Notes: generated from the letters alone by a model not told the origin. DNA of 64,000 nt from an uncultured Lachnospiraceae bacterium (GCA_947164605.1 CAMUXE010000005.1:62001-126000), one strand, 5' to 3'. Counted from the stretch's first letter, positions 40,923-50,277 are shown. Program-made: numbers and translations.

Positions 40923-43375
40923 CATTCAACTCCTAATCTATAATGTCCCTCATATGCAGATTTTTCAGCGTAAAGCTGATCTCTTAGACAAGTATATGGA
41001 ATTTTTTCCAAAAGCTCATCATTGTCCCTGATATCAACAGGCTCCTTGCCAAACATAAGTGTGTAACAGAGTGGACACTCAGAAAGTATTCTATATGAGT
41101 CCCCTCTCTTGTTGGTCATATCAAGCCTATTACAAGACTTATCACAATGGCCATATGTCTTTCTTACACACTGCTCACTGATCATAAGTGGCACATATGC
41201 ATGAGCCACAATTTCACAATTCAAAGGCTTTTTATAGCTAGCAAGTTCATTAGCTGTCCACTCATATGGAAGAGTTTGAGAGACAAGCCTAAATCCAGCC
41301 TTATGGACTATATCCCTGATTTCAAGCATTGCAAGTGAGTTTGTTGAGTATAGACCAGTGTCAGTTATAATTTCTTTATAAGAAAACTTATTCTTGCTTA
41401 AAAGCCCTATCTGTTCAAGATTTCTGACAAGCAAAGTCTCAAATCCAAGCTGGCTACCAGTCTCAAGCAGCTTTAATAAAAAGCTCTCATCCTTTGTCCT
41501 TGACACATAAGGTAGAGCAAGGACTGGAACTAGGCCTTTTTTCTTAAAGTCTTCAATGATCTCTAGCATATTAGACTTATTGTTATAGAAATCATAAGAC
41601 TCAAAATTTGTCTTTAGGGCCTTGCCCTTATTTTCAGCGAGCAGGAACTTATAATCCAGATAGATTCTATCATATAGTTCAGCCTTACCCTCTTTTATGA
41701 ATGACTCAAGCTCAGAAGCCTGGTCTATAAAGGCTGACTTTAAAGCCTTACTCATATCTGCCTCATCAGGTCTAAGCTCAGCTTTTTCTATAAGCTCAGC
41801 AGGGCTCAGAGCTTGGCCTAAAATTTCTCTTCTTCCTAGGTCTATCACAGCATCTGCAGTCTTCTCAATAACCTGTCTTCTCAATTCATTGAGAGCTGAT
41901 GCTGGAATAAAGGCATTAGTGTCCAAGTCAAACTCAATATGAGCTATCTCAAAGTCTGTATCACTTGTTTTAGACAACTTCTCCCTGAGCTTTTCTTTGT
42001 CAAGAAGGCTGGACTTTGCCTCTTCAATTATATTAGCTTCAAGGCTGGCCAACTTTTGGCCATAATTTCCATCAATAAAATCATAGGAGGCAAGCTCCAT
42101 ATTAAGTCCAATCTTCGCTTTTAAAGTAAAGGCAATCTTTCTTCTATGCTCTTTATTAGTCTTAAGGTAAGTCTCTTCTACATGGTCCACAAATTCAGTA
42201 TTCTTGATACGAGAAAGAATAGCACCTGGCTTTAACCAATATTTTTTTGGAAGATTTACGCCAAAGCTCTCTCCTTTTTTATAGGCCTTAGCACTTGTGA
42301 AAGAGTGCTCTTTATCTATCTCAAATACATCATGAGCATGAATTTCAGTCAGGGTCTTAAATGTGACATAGCCATCCTTGTTGGAATCAATCCTGATTGC
42401 TGGTGTTCCCTGGTTGTCAGGTCTTTGAGTGCTCATCATCTGAGGGCCCTTATCAAAGATATAATAGCCCTTTGTGAAACCTCCCCTGTTGAAAAGGTCA
42501 GAAAGAATTATTTTATCACTCTCAGCCACCCTATAGTCCGCCTTATCCTGACTAAGAGCCTTATCTAAGTACTTTCTGTAAATTTCAGTCAAACCTGCGC
42601 CATAGGCTACGCCCTTCATACGGCCTTCTATCTTTAAGGAGTTAACTCCTGCTTCAATAATTTGAGGCAGAATTTCAATTGTGCTCATATCCTTAGGACT
42701 CAGAGCATAAGGGCCATTGGCCTCCCTGCCATTTCCTTTTGCTCTTAATTCAGAATTATAAAATTCATGATTATAGGCCAGTCTACAAGCCTGGGCGCAT
42801 CTACCTCTGTTTCCACTCCTCTGTCCAATCATGCTGGAGAGTAAACATTGGCCCGAATAACAATAGCAGAGCGCTCCATGAACAAAGCACTCTGTATCAA
42901 CATCAACGCTATCATTAATTTTTTTGATTTCAGCTAGTGACATCTCCCTTGCAAGAACGACTCTCTCTGCTCCCATATCCTTAAAGAGCTGAGCAGCATG
43001 GGCCCCTGTGACATAGGCCTGAGTGCTGGCATGGAGACCAAGCCCCTTAAAATTCTCTCTTATAAAGCGAAAAGCACCTAAATCCTGCACAAGGCAGGCA
43101 TCAAGTCCCTCTTTATAAGGAGCCTCAAGATAAGAATAAAGAGAATCAAGCTCTCTCTCCTTGACAAGAGTATTGACCGTCAAATATACCTTTGCCCCCC
43201 TGGTGTGGGCATAGTCAATAGCTTCAAGCAATTCTTCATTGTTAAAATTTCCAGCATAGGCTCTGGCTCCAAACTGGTTGCCACCCAAATATACTGCATC
43301 AGCCCCAGCATTGATGACAGCTTTTAAAACCTCTAAGTTGCCTGCTGGTGCTAAAAGTTCAACAAAATTACTCAT
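40922..43375 (-). CDS. U32 family peptidase with DUF3656
   Basis: 817 residues. Opening MSNFVELLAPAGNLEVLKAV and LGGNQFGARAYAGNF are standard for U32; the signature SLKIEGRMKGVAYGAGLTEI is present, with cluster-type Cys residues around CFVHGALCYCYSGQCLLSSM and GRCAQACRLAYNH. A DUF3656 module occupies about 370-500, and the end has SEQCVRKTYGHCDKSCNR. Related E. coli proteins (RlhA, UbiU/V) act in RNA hydroxylation or ubiquinone hydroxylation rather than proteolysis, so peptidase is a family name only. Overlaps zapA by eight bases. Confidence 0.93.
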   Translation of the reverse strand: MSNFVELLAPAGNLEVLKAVINAGADAVYLGGNQFGARAYAGNFNNEELLEAIDYAHTRGAKVYLTVNTLVKERELDSLYSYLEAPYKEGLDACLVQDLGAFRFIRENFKGLGLHASTQAYVTGAHAAQLFKDMGAERVVLAREMSLAEIKKINDSVDVDTECFVHGALCYCYSGQCLLSSMIGQRSGNRGRCAQACRLAYNHEFYNSELRAKGNGREANGPYALSPKDMSTIEILPQIIEAGVNSLKIEGRMKGVAYGAGLTEIYRKYLDKALSQDKADYRVAESDKIILSDLFNRGGFTKGYYIFDKGPQMMSTQRPDNQGTPAIRIDSNKDGYVTFKTLTEIHAHDVFEIDKEHSFTSAKAYKKGESFGVNLPKKYWLKPGAILSRIKNTEFVDHVEETYLKTNKEHRRKIAFTLKAKIGLNMELASYDFIDGNYGQKLASLEANIIEEAKSSLLDKEKLREKLSKTSDTDFEIAHIEFDLDTNAFIPASALNELRRQVIEKTADAVIDLGRREILGQALSPAELIEKAELRPDEADMSKALKSAFIDQASELESFIKEGKAELYDRIYLDYKFLLAENKGKALKTNFESYDFYNNKSNMLEIIEDFKKKGLVPVLALPYVSRTKDESFLLKLLETGSQLGFETLLVRNLEQIGLLSKNKFSYKEIITDTGLYSTNSLAMLEIRDIVHKAGFRLVSQTLPYEWTANELASYKKPLNCEIVAHAYVPLMISEQCVRKTYGHCDKSCNRLDMTNKRGDSYRILSECPLCYTLMFGKEPVDIRDNDELLEKIPYTCLRDQLYAEKSAYEGHYRLGVE

Positions 43376-43763
43376 TATTATTTTCCATTCTGATCAAAGA
43401 TTTTTTCAATCTGTTAATCTCTTTCTTTAGATCATCGATTTCCTTATCATCAGCATCTTTCTTAATCTTAGCTGCTATGATATCATGCTTCAAATCATAG
43501 ATTTCACTATCTTTTGCGCTTATTTGATCTAAGAGACTGTCAGAGAGATCCTTTGACTTAAAATAATCATCAGCAATATTCATCATAACTGCAATATCTC
43601 TGAATTCGTTGCTAGATCTCTTATAGAGGCCACTTCTGGCAGCTTCCTTGATTCTTGAATCAACATAATCTGCTACCTTCTTGATATAATCAGCACTTTC
43701 GAGACCATCAACCTTTATATCCATATTTCCAATCTTTACGCTAGTTGTATTATTTGATTCCAT
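43368..43763 (-). CDS. zapA: Cell division protein ZapA
   Basis: FtsZ-ring associated protein. 131 residues. N-terminal globular part VKIGNMDIKVDGLESADYIKKVADYVDSRI is the ZapA fold; DIAVMMNIADDYFKSKDL is the conserved helix start; the C-terminal half is a coiled coil (KKEINRLKKSLIRMENN). Follows ruvB by two bases. Confidence 0.93.
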   Translation of the reverse strand: MESNNTTSVKIGNMDIKVDGLESADYIKKVADYVDSRIKEAARSGLYKRSSNEFRDIAVMMNIADDYFKSKDLSDSLLDQISAKDSEIYDLKHDIIAAKIKKDADDKEIDDLKKEINRLKKSLIRMENNNE

Positions 43764-43765
43764 TC

Positions 43766-44770
43766 TTACTCCCCTTTCCTATATACAAGCCCTAGATTTT
43801 CATAAGCAAACTTAGTGGCAACTCTGCCTCTCGGCGTCCTGTTTATAAAACCATTTTGAATGAGATAAGGCTCGTATACATCCTCAAGGGTGCCTGAATC
43901 CTCACCAATTGATGCTGCAAGAGTTTCAATTCCCACAGGTCCTCCGTCAAATTTTTCAATAATAGTTTTAAGTATAAGTCTATCATTCCTGTCTAGACCA
44001 TATTTATCCACATCAAGAAGATTGAGAGCATAATCGGCAACCTCAGCGCTGATTCTGCCATCATACTTAACCTGAGCAAAATCCCTAACTCTCTTGAGCA
44101 AACGATTTGCAAGTCTTGGAGTTCCTCTTGAACGTCTTGCAAGCTCCAAGGCTCCCTTTTCGTCAATATCCACTCCAAGCACAGCAGCTGAGCGAATTAC
44201 AATTGACTTTAATTCATCAACACTGTAATACTCAAGGTGGGAAATTACGCCAAATCTATCCCTAAGTGGAGCTGACAAAAGTCCGGCTCTGGTAGTAGCA
44301 CCGACCAGGGTGAATTTTGGAAGTTCCAATCTGATAGACCTTGCTGAAGCCCCCTTGCCAATCATGATATCAATCCTAAAATCCTCCATGGCAGGATAGA
44401 GCACTTCTTCAACCTGACGATTAAGTCTGTGTATCTCATCGACGAAAAGCACATCCCCCTCACTCAGATTATTGAGAATAGAAGCCATATCACCCGGTCT
44501 CTCTATTGCTGGGCCTGATGTAATTTTTAAATTGCCCCCCATCTCGTTGGCCACAATGCCTGCAAGCGTTGTTTTTCCCAAACCAGGAGGACCATATAAA
44601 AGAACATGATCAAGAACATCGCTTCTGCTTTTTGCAGCTTCAATATATACTTTTAAATTCCTCTTAACCTTGGTCTGTCCTATATAATCCTCAAGGGCAA
44701 GAGGTCTTAGCGAATTATCCGCTATTTCATCTTCTTCTCTTATCTCAGTAGATATGATTCTTCTATCCAT
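43766..44770 (-). CDS. ruvB: Holliday junction helicase RuvB
   Basis: AAA+ motor of the RuvABC branch migration complex. 334 residues, normal. [20 protein letters not shown], Walker [21 protein letters not shown], Walker [21 protein letters not shown], sensor [18 protein letters not shown] and C-terminal winged helix [16 protein letters not shown]. 13 bases after ruvA. Confidence 0.98.
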   Translation of the reverse strand: MDRRIISTEIREEDEIADNSLRPLALEDYIGQTKVKRNLKVYIEAAKSRSDVLDHVLLYGPPGLGKTTLAGIVANEMGGNLKITSGPAIERPGDMASILNNLSEGDVLFVDEIHRLNRQVEEVLYPAMEDFRIDIMIGKGASARSIRLELPKFTLVGATTRAGLLSAPLRDRFGVISHLEYYSVDELKSIVIRSAAVLGVDIDEKGALELARRSRGTPRLANRLLKRVRDFAQVKYDGRISAEVADYALNLLDVDKYGLDRNDRLILKTIIEKFDGGPVGIETLAASIGEDSGTLEDVYEPYLIQNGFINRTPRGRVATKFAYENLGLVYRKGE

Positions 44771-44783
44771 AAACTCTTTCTCA

Positions 44784-45395
44784 CTATAATTTCTTTAAAG
44801 CATGTTTAATGATGGTTGACGAATCTGCATTTTCATCCAGACTCAGGTTCATAACTACCTTTACCACCTCAGACTTTGAATAGCCGAGTGCCACAAGGGC
44901 TTCAACAGCATCATTTCTCTCATTAAGACTATCGACATCAGAATTAGAATCAGCATCGCCGTCAAGTATAGACTCAACTGTATCTGTAAAGCTAATCTTA
45001 TTCTTAAGCTCAAGTATAATCTTTTCGGCAGTTCCCTTACCTATACCAGGTGCCTTGGCTATGGCCTTGGCATCATTGGCGGCAATGGCAAGTTTGATAT
45101 CATTTGGTCCTAAACTTGACAAAAGGGAGATACCAGCTTTAGGTCCCACTCCAGAGACCTTGGTCAGCATCTTATATAAGTCCAACTCCTGCTTGTCTAT
45201 AAAGCCATAGTACTCTGTACTCCCGTCTTTAGCGTTAACATGGGTTGAAATATAAACCTTTATCTCATCGCCTAATTCGACCTTAGAATTGATAACCGAA
45301 CTTGTAGCCAATATCTCATAGCCTATACCGCCTGCTTCTACAACAAGACTGGTCATATCCTTCTCAGTCAAAAGACCCCTAATATACTTAATCAT
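44784..45395 (-). CDS. ruvA: Holliday junction DNA-binding protein RuvA
   Basis: Tetrameric junction-binding partner of RuvB. 203 residues. OB-fold opening [28 protein letters not shown], helix-hairpin-helix motifs [20 protein letters not shown] and [17 protein letters not shown], RuvB-contact domain [15 protein letters not shown] at the end. Overlaps the upstream DUF815 gene by eight bases, so coupled to it. No ruvC in the window. Confidence 0.97.
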   Translation of the reverse strand: MIKYIRGLLTEKDMTSLVVEAGGIGYEILATSSVINSKVELGDEIKVYISTHVNAKDGSTEYYGFIDKQELDLYKMLTKVSGVGPKAGISLLSSLGPNDIKLAIAANDAKAIAKAPGIGKGTAEKIILELKNKISFTDTVESILDGDADSNSDVDSLNERNDAVEALVALGYSKSEVVKVVMNLSLDENADSSTIIKHALKKL

Positions 45396-46701
45396 CCTCT
45401 TCCTCGCTCAAAAGGTGATTGATAAACTGCTGAGCAGTTCTGCCCGATACTCCGCCATGGTTCAATTCCCACTTGTTAGCTTCAAGTTTGAGCTTATCCT
45501 CACTTATATTGATATTGCTTCTCTTAGCCAACTCACTAACTATCTCAAAATAACCCTTCTGATTTGGTTTGCTGTAGCAAATCTGGCAGCCAAATCTGTT
45601 AACAAGGCTCATCTTCTCCTCGATTGTATCAGATCTATGAAGCTCAGCACTTGTCTCCATATCACTTCTGTCATTCCAAGTCTCCTTGATAAGGTGACGT
45701 CTGTTAGATGTAGCATAAATCAAGATATTCTCAGGCTTTGTCTCAACACCGCCCTCGATGACAGCCTTGAGGAATTTATACTCAATCTCAAACTCTTCAA
45801 AAGAGAGATCATCCATATAGATGATGAACTTGTAATTTCTATTCTTAATCTGAGCTATTACAGTAGAGAGGTCCTTAAACTGGTGCTTGTAAATCTCAAT
45901 CATTCTAAGTCCCTGGTCATAATACTGGTTTACAATAGCCTTGATGCTTGTTGACTTTCCAGTACCGCTATCTCCGTAGAGGAGGGCATTGTTAGCCTTC
46001 TTGCCAAGTACAAATGCCTCTGTGTTCTTAACAAGCTTCTCCTTCTGAATCTCATAGCCAACCAAGTCGTCGAGCATAACCTTGTCCATATTATTGATTG
46101 GAATAAACTTAACTGAGCCATCAGGCTTAGGAGCAATACGGAAGGCCTTGTTAAGTCCAAACATGCCAACACCGTACTGCTTATAAAAATCAGAAACAGC
46201 ATCAAAAAAGTCGTCATCAGTCTGAGCAGCAGCTAACTTTTGGCTGAGATTTCTAACCTTTTCGCTGACATTCTTGTTGTACATAAGCTCCTTTTTCACT
46301 ATTGACTTATAGTCTGTCACTAAAGTGAAGCAATTGATGCCAAGTTCAGACTCAATCTTTGAAAAGTCATAATGAAAGAGCTTTCTAAATATAGAAAAAT
46401 CGTTCTTTACAATTGTATTTACAGTTCCTTCACTTGCACCAACCTTCTCACATGTCAATGAAAATGGATTTTCCTGAGTGATAAGAATAAAAGTGAGGTA
46501 ATTCTGCCATAAATTCTCGTCAAATGCATAATCAGTAGCAACCACTAGAAGTCTCTTAATCTCCGTATAAATCTCCCTTGTGATTGTTGCATTGTCAGAT
46601 TCTTTTAAGTCATACCTTCTGAAAATATCAGACATTCTCATCAATATAGAGTTCTGATCCATATCTTGATACATTATAAGCTGTGCAATATCTTTATACA
46701 T
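45388..46701 (-). CDS. DUF815 AAA-type ATPase, first gene of the ruvAB unit
   Basis: 437 residues. Walker [21 protein letters not shown] at about 230-250, Walker [21 protein letters not shown], sensor-like [16 protein letters not shown], then [17 protein letters not shown], all marks of DUF815. Function unknown. The leading 200 residues are helical. ATG 46701 is unusual: the nearest good Shine-Dalgarno (AAGGAGG, 46734-46740) is 32 bases upstream and a hairpin lies between. Promoter with LexA-like box directly upstream. Confidence 0.92.
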   Translation of the reverse strand: MYKDIAQLIMYQDMDQNSILMRMSDIFRRYDLKESDNATITREIYTEIKRLLVVATDYAFDENLWQNYLTFILITQENPFSLTCEKVGASEGTVNTIVKNDFSIFRKLFHYDFSKIESELGINCFTLVTDYKSIVKKELMYNKNVSEKVRNLSQKLAAAQTDDDFFDAVSDFYKQYGVGMFGLNKAFRIAPKPDGSVKFIPINNMDKVMLDDLVGYEIQKEKLVKNTEAFVLGKKANNALLYGDSGTGKSTSIKAIVNQYYDQGLRMIEIYKHQFKDLSTVIAQIKNRNYKFIIYMDDLSFEEFEIEYKFLKAVIEGGVETKPENILIYATSNRRHLIKETWNDRSDMETSAELHRSDTIEEKMSLVNRFGCQICYSKPNQKGYFEIVSELAKRSNINISEDKLKLEANKWELNHGGVSGRTAQQFINHLLSEEEDD

Positions 46702-46712
46702 AATTTCTATAC

Positions 46713-46740
46713 AAGCAATTTAATAATTGCCTTCCTCCTT
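46713..46740 (-). promoter_or_regulatory. Shine-Dalgarno separated from start by a hairpin
   Basis: Minus strand AAGGAGG (46740-46734), then stem GCAATT / AATTGC (46725-46730 with 46715-46720, four-base loop; two more weak pairs possible), then 11-13 bases to the DUF815 ATG. Folding would shorten the effective SD-to-start spacing from 32 to about 12. Confidence 0.5.
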
Positions 46741-46748
46741 TTCTCGCC

Positions 46749-46789
46749 ATTATAAACCATTTTACATAGGCAGTCAAAACATAAGTTCG
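46749..46789 (-). promoter_or_regulatory. Promoter of the DUF815-ruvAB operon with LexA-like operator
   Basis: Minus strand -35 TTGACT (46772-46777), 17-bp spacer, -10 TATAAT (46749-46754). CGAACTTATGTTTT (46776-46789) overlaps the -35 by two bases and fits GAAC-N4-GTTY, the core of Firmicute LexA boxes. SOS control of ruvAB is established in several bacteria, which makes the site credible. Confidence 0.75.
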
Positions 46790-46828
46790 TTTTTTAGGCT
46801 ATGTTTAACTAAAAAAGCATCAATTAGC

Positions 46829-46856
46829 TTGACACCTTCACTTGAAATGCTATAAT
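46829..46856 (+). promoter_or_regulatory. Consensus sigma-A promoter for the glycosyltransferase
   Basis: Plus strand -35 TTGACA (46829-46834), 16-bp spacer, extended -10 TGCTATAAT (TATAAT at 46851-46856). The transcript would start near 46863 with a small GGACT / AGTCC hairpin at its 5' end (46864-46879). Confidence 0.88.
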
Positions 46857-46927
46857 CATTCAAGGACTTTTTTGAGTCCGCTTTATTTTTGTTCACAATA
46901 AAATATAAGATAAATGGAGACAAAAAG

Positions 46928-48229
46928 ATGAATACGGTTGTAGCTATTAACACCGCGGTTTTTATTCTGTTGACTGTTCTGTACTTCTATCAATTCATAT
47001 ATGTCATCGTTGCCCTTGTTTGGGACAGGAAGCATGAAGCTATTCCTGATGACAAGAAGTATCAGCAGCATAGATTTGCCTTTATTATTGCAGCTCGTAA
47101 TGAGAGCTCAGTTATCGGCAATCTTGTAAAGAGTATTAAAGCGCAGAATTACCCTGCTGAATTGGTCGATGTTATAGTTGTTGCTGATAACTGCACTGAC
47201 AACACTGCAGAAATCGCAAGAACTAACGGTGCCATTGTCTATGAAAGATTTAATCAGGAACTTGTCGGAAAGGGCTATGCTCTTGACTATGTTTTCAATA
47301 AGATTAAAGAAGACGAAGGTTCTTACAGGGCATATGACGGTTATTTCATATTTGACGCAGATAATGTCTTAGATAGAAATTATGTGCTCGAGATGAACAA
47401 AACATTTTCCGAAGGTTACCCAATACTTACAAGCTACCGTAACTCAAAGAACTACGGTACAAACTGGATTACATCAGGTTACTCGCTCTGGTTTTGTAGA
47501 GAGGCTAAGTACTTGAATAATCCAAGAATGCTCCTCAATACATCATGCGCTGTATCAGGTACAGGCTTCCTTATTAATTCTAAGATTATCGAGAAATATA
47601 AGGGTTGGAAATGTAACCTCTTGACAGAGGATATACAGTTTTCAGTTGTAAATGTACTTGAAGGCGAAAAAATCGGATACTGTGGCAAGGCAATGTTCTA
47701 CGATGAGCAGCCAGAGACCTTCAAGCAGTCATGGAACCAGAGACTTAGATGGTCTAAGGGTTTCTACCAGGTAATGTACCACTATGGATTTAAACTTATA
47801 GCCAGAGGTTTAAAGAACAGAAAGCTCTTCTCTTCTTGCTATGATATGTTTATGACTATTGCACCTGCTACACTGCTTTCAATCGCTTGTGTAGTCCTCA
47901 ATATATTTATATTGGCCCTTGCAATATCTGATCCAGTTGCTCTTTCTATGATTTTACCAATCACCTTGCACTCAGTTATTTTTACTGCAGTGTCCTTCTA
48001 TGTACTGATGTTTGGTATGGGTGTCTTAACACTGATTACAGAGTGGAATAAAATCATTGCTAGCTCTTCTAGCAAGATTGCTTCGGCATTTACCTTCCCT
48101 CTATTTATGATTACCTATATTCCTATCTCACTTGTTGCCTTAGTTAAAAAGGTTGAGTGGAAGCCAATCAAGCACTCAGTTACAATGTCTATGGAAGAGA
48201 TTGAATCTAACAAAACAAACAATAATTAA
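46928..48229 (+). CDS. Membrane glycosyltransferase family 2
   Basis: About 433 residues from ATG 46928 (GGAGAC upstream). Membrane helix at about 8-31, cytosolic GT-A domain: FIIAARNESSVIGNLVKSI, VVADNCTDNT, FDADN (metal-binding D-A-D at 143-145), LLTEDIQF and QRLRWSKGFYQ (the QxxRW-type motif of processive enzymes), then several C-terminal helices from about 290. The layout resembles poly-N-acetylglucosamine or cellulose-type synthases but the product cannot be named. A single-gene unit with its own consensus promoter and terminator, flanked by genes of the other strand. Confidence 0.9.
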   Translation: MNTVVAINTAVFILLTVLYFYQFIYVIVALVWDRKHEAIPDDKKYQQHRFAFIIAARNESSVIGNLVKSIKAQNYPAELVDVIVVADNCTDNTAEIARTNGAIVYERFNQELVGKGYALDYVFNKIKEDEGSYRAYDGYFIFDADNVLDRNYVLEMNKTFSEGYPILTSYRNSKNYGTNWITSGYSLWFCREAKYLNNPRMLLNTSCAVSGTGFLINSKIIEKYKGWKCNLLTEDIQFSVVNVLEGEKIGYCGKAMFYDEQPETFKQSWNQRLRWSKGFYQVMYHYGFKLIARGLKNRKLFSSCYDMFMTIAPATLLSIACVVLNIFILALAISDPVALSMILPITLHSVIFTAVSFYVLMFGMGVLTLITEWNKIIASSSSKIASAFTFPLFMITYIPISLVALVKKVEWKPIKHSVTMSMEEIESNKTNNN

Positions 48230-48233
48230 AATA

Positions 48234-48269
48234 AAACAGACCAAAGCCATAAAGCGCTTTGGTCTGTTT
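48234..48269 (+). terminator. Bidirectional terminator between glycosyltransferase and Gx transporter
   Basis: Perfect 14-bp stem AAACAGACCAAAGC / GCTTTGGTCTGTTT (48234-48247 with 48256-48269), eight-base loop, T-rich on both outer sides, so it can serve the + gene and the convergent minus gene. Confidence 0.92.
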
Positions 48270-48289
48270 TTCTTTTATTATCTATTAAT

Positions 48290-48811
48290 TTACTGCCCAT
48301 CATTAGAATTCAAGCCTGACATCCTATCCACCACTATTGAAGACAAAAGGCCTGTAATTAAGCCACATACAAGACCTGCTATTATTAGAATTGGCAGATA
48401 ATATATAATGGCACTTGTTCCCATCACAAAGGCTGCAGCAAGAATCTGTCCAAGGTTATGCATGACAGCTCCTGCACAGGACACTCCCCTGATTGAGAAT
48501 GCCTTGCATCTTTTGAGAATTATCATAAGAAGCATGGCTAAAATTGCCCCTGACATCGAGAAAATAAAGGCCGTAATATTGCCAAAGAGTATACTTACAA
48601 GAATTACTCTGATAATATTCACTGCAATCATCTGTTTTTGGCCATATATATACAAAATTACTATAATGGCTATATTGGCAAATCCTAACTTTATTCCAGG
48701 TATTGGCAGGGGTATGGGAATCAAGAATTCCACATAACTTAAAATCATTGCCAAAGCTGTCATAAGTCCGCAAACCGCCAAGCTGTATGTCTTATTTTCA
48801 TCCCTTTTCAT
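48290..48811 (-). CDS. Gx transporter family membrane protein
   Basis: 173 residues, about five to six membrane helices. Family hallmarks: ALAMILSYVEFLIPIPLPIP, GIKLGFANIAIIVILYIYG, GAVMHNLGQILAAAFV. Formerly annotated as heptaprenyl diphosphate synthase component I; it belongs to the ECF-S-like Gx group, so substrate uptake is plausible but unproven. Next to NusG-domain-II and Rnf genes, a recurrent clostridial neighbourhood. Start ATG 48811 with AGAGG eight bases upstream. Confidence 0.9.
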   Translation of the reverse strand: MKRDENKTYSLAVCGLMTALAMILSYVEFLIPIPLPIPGIKLGFANIAIIVILYIYGQKQMIAVNIIRVILVSILFGNITAFIFSMSGAILAMLLMIILKRCKAFSIRGVSCAGAVMHNLGQILAAAFVMGTSAIIYYLPILIIAGLVCGLITGLLSSIVVDRMSGLNSNDGQ

Positions 48812-48862
48812 GAATTTAACCTCTTCTTCTGAGCTAAATTAATGTCTATTCCAAATTGAAAC

Positions 48863-49288
48863 TTATCTTGCATAATCATCAATTTCTTGCTCTTGAGTCT
48901 GATCTTCTACAATCTCAATTACAAGTCTGTGTGGCAGACATACTATGGTCTCATGTGTTTTTGAAATCTTGCCCTGATTCTTACAGAGTTTGTCTCTGCA
49001 ATCGGCGTCCTCAACATATATCTGACCATCTTTAACTACAAGCTTGTTATAGCCGCCCTGATAGCCTTCAAATACCAACTCTTGATCTTGATTCAAGTCT
49101 ATAGTTTTCACTATCTGACTATCAATCTTTACAAGTGCAGTGTGAGAGTTTTTCTTTAAAAATAAGCGAATGAAGAGAAAACTTGCCAGAGCTAAAAGAA
49201 GAATCAAAGCCATCAAAATAAGATCATTCTTAAATCTAGCTTTTGAATTTCCTTTTTCTATTCCAAGCCCATCCTTATTTTTTCCCAT
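48863..49288 (-). CDS. NusG domain II-containing membrane-anchored protein
   Basis: 141 residues. Membrane anchor at about 25-46 (LILMALILLLALASFLFIRL), then a domain of NusG-II type with VYVEDADCRDKLCKNQGKIS and IVCLPHRLVIEI; the three Cys residues are typical. Outside-facing accessory domain found with Rnf/ApbE-type redox clusters; function unknown. Separated from rnfB by the Rnf terminator and likely has its own promoter. Confidence 0.9.
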   Translation of the reverse strand: MGKNKDGLGIEKGNSKARFKNDLILMALILLLALASFLFIRLFLKKNSHTALVKIDSQIVKTIDLNQDQELVFEGYQGGYNKLVVKDGQIYVEDADCRDKLCKNQGKISKTHETIVCLPHRLVIEIVEDQTQEQEIDDYAR

Positions 49289-49327
49289 TTAAAGCCCCCT
49301 AAAAAGTCTTTATAAGTAACAATAAAT

Positions 49328-49357
49328 AATGTAGCACAGAAAATGAATTGATGGCAA
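49328..49357 (-). promoter_or_regulatory. Candidate promoter for the NusG-II/Gx genes
   Basis: Minus strand TTGCCA (49352-49357), 18-bp spacer, TACATT with upstream TG (49328-49333). Confidence 0.5.
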
Positions 49358-49413
49358 GCCATGCCGTCTATTTAAAAGAATTTTCCAATCAAAAATCAGA
49401 AAAATTCAGGCCT

Positions 49414-49450
49414 AAAAAAAGCGGTCCTAGCTCTTTTAGCCAGGACCACT
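49414..49450 (-). terminator. Rnf operon terminator
   Basis: 12-bp stem AGTGGTCCTGGC / GCTAGGACCGCT with two G-U pairs (49439-49450 with 49420-49431), seven-base loop, then a seven-U run on the minus strand. 24 bases past the rnfB stop. Confidence 0.93.
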
Positions 49451-49473
49451 CAAGATTCAATTATCTTTTAAAA

Positions 49474-50265
49474 TCAATCAAGATGAATAATCTTCTTAGG
49501 GCACTTCTCAGCGCACTTACCACAACCTACGCACTTGTCATAGTCGATGTGGGCAATATTATTCTCAACAGTGATTGCATCGTGTTCACACTGCTTAGTA
49601 CACATCATACAACCAATACAGCCAGCTGAACATGAAGCAATAACATCCTTACCCTTATCCTTAGAAGCACACTTAACCTTGTAAGTAGCATCGTAAGGGA
49701 TAAGCTCTATAAGATGTCTTGGACAAGCAGCTACGCACTTACCGCAAGCCTTACACTTCTCCTTGTCAACCTTTGCAATACCGTTAACGATATGTATAGC
49801 ATCGAAATCACAAGCCTTTACGCAAGATCCAAATCCCATACAACCGAATGTACAAGTCTTAGAACCACCATTTGGAACGAAAGGCATTACGCTACAATCC
49901 TTAACTCCTGAGTACTTATAGTTTTCTTTAGCTTTTTCACAATCGCCTGCACACTTGACAAAGGCTGTCTTTCTAGCCTCATCGCCTGCTTCAGTACCCA
50001 TAATTTCTGCTATCTTTGCAGCTACAGCAGCACCGCCAACTGGACACTGTCCAACAGCTGCCTCTCCTGCTGCAATAGCCTTAGCCAATGCATCACAACC
50101 AGCATATCCACAACCACCACAGTTATTGCCAGGGAGCTGCTCTCTAACCTTAATCTGCTTTTCATCAACTTCAACAGCAAACTTTTTTCCCATAACTCCA
50201 AGGAAAATACCGAGAATCAGTCCGGTAAGGCTGACTACCAATGTTGCTATAATAACACCGTTCAC
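49474..50265 (-). CDS. rnfB: Rnf electron transport complex subunit B
   Basis: Iron-sulfur subunit taking electrons from ferredoxin. 263 residues. N-terminal membrane helix (about 4-25), then the 4Fe-4S domain NNCGGCGYAGC with a later Cys (AVGQC), then several cysteine clusters: CTFGCMGFGSCVKAC, CKACGKCVAAC, CSAGCIGCMMCTKQC and CVGCGKCAEKC, matching the multi-cluster clostridial RnfB. Last gene of rnfCDGEAB. Confidence 0.97.
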   Translation of the reverse strand: MNGVIIATLVVSLTGLILGIFLGVMGKKFAVEVDEKQIKVREQLPGNNCGGCGYAGCDALAKAIAAGEAAVGQCPVGGAAVAAKIAEIMGTEAGDEARKTAFVKCAGDCEKAKENYKYSGVKDCSVMPFVPNGGSKTCTFGCMGFGSCVKACDFDAIHIVNGIAKVDKEKCKACGKCVAACPRHLIELIPYDATYKVKCASKDKGKDVIASCSAGCIGCMMCTKQCEHDAITVENNIAHIDYDKCVGCGKCAEKCPKKIIHLD

Positions 50266-50277
50266 CTTAATACCTCC

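Noticed and set aside
46883-47071. Minus-strand 62-residue frame at the glycosyltransferase start
   Set aside because: Lies over the + strand promoter leader and coding start; no ribosome site or conserved features.
48456-48773. Second frame of 105 residues inside the Gx transporter gene
   Set aside because: Same strand shadow; the membrane-protein frame matches the family.
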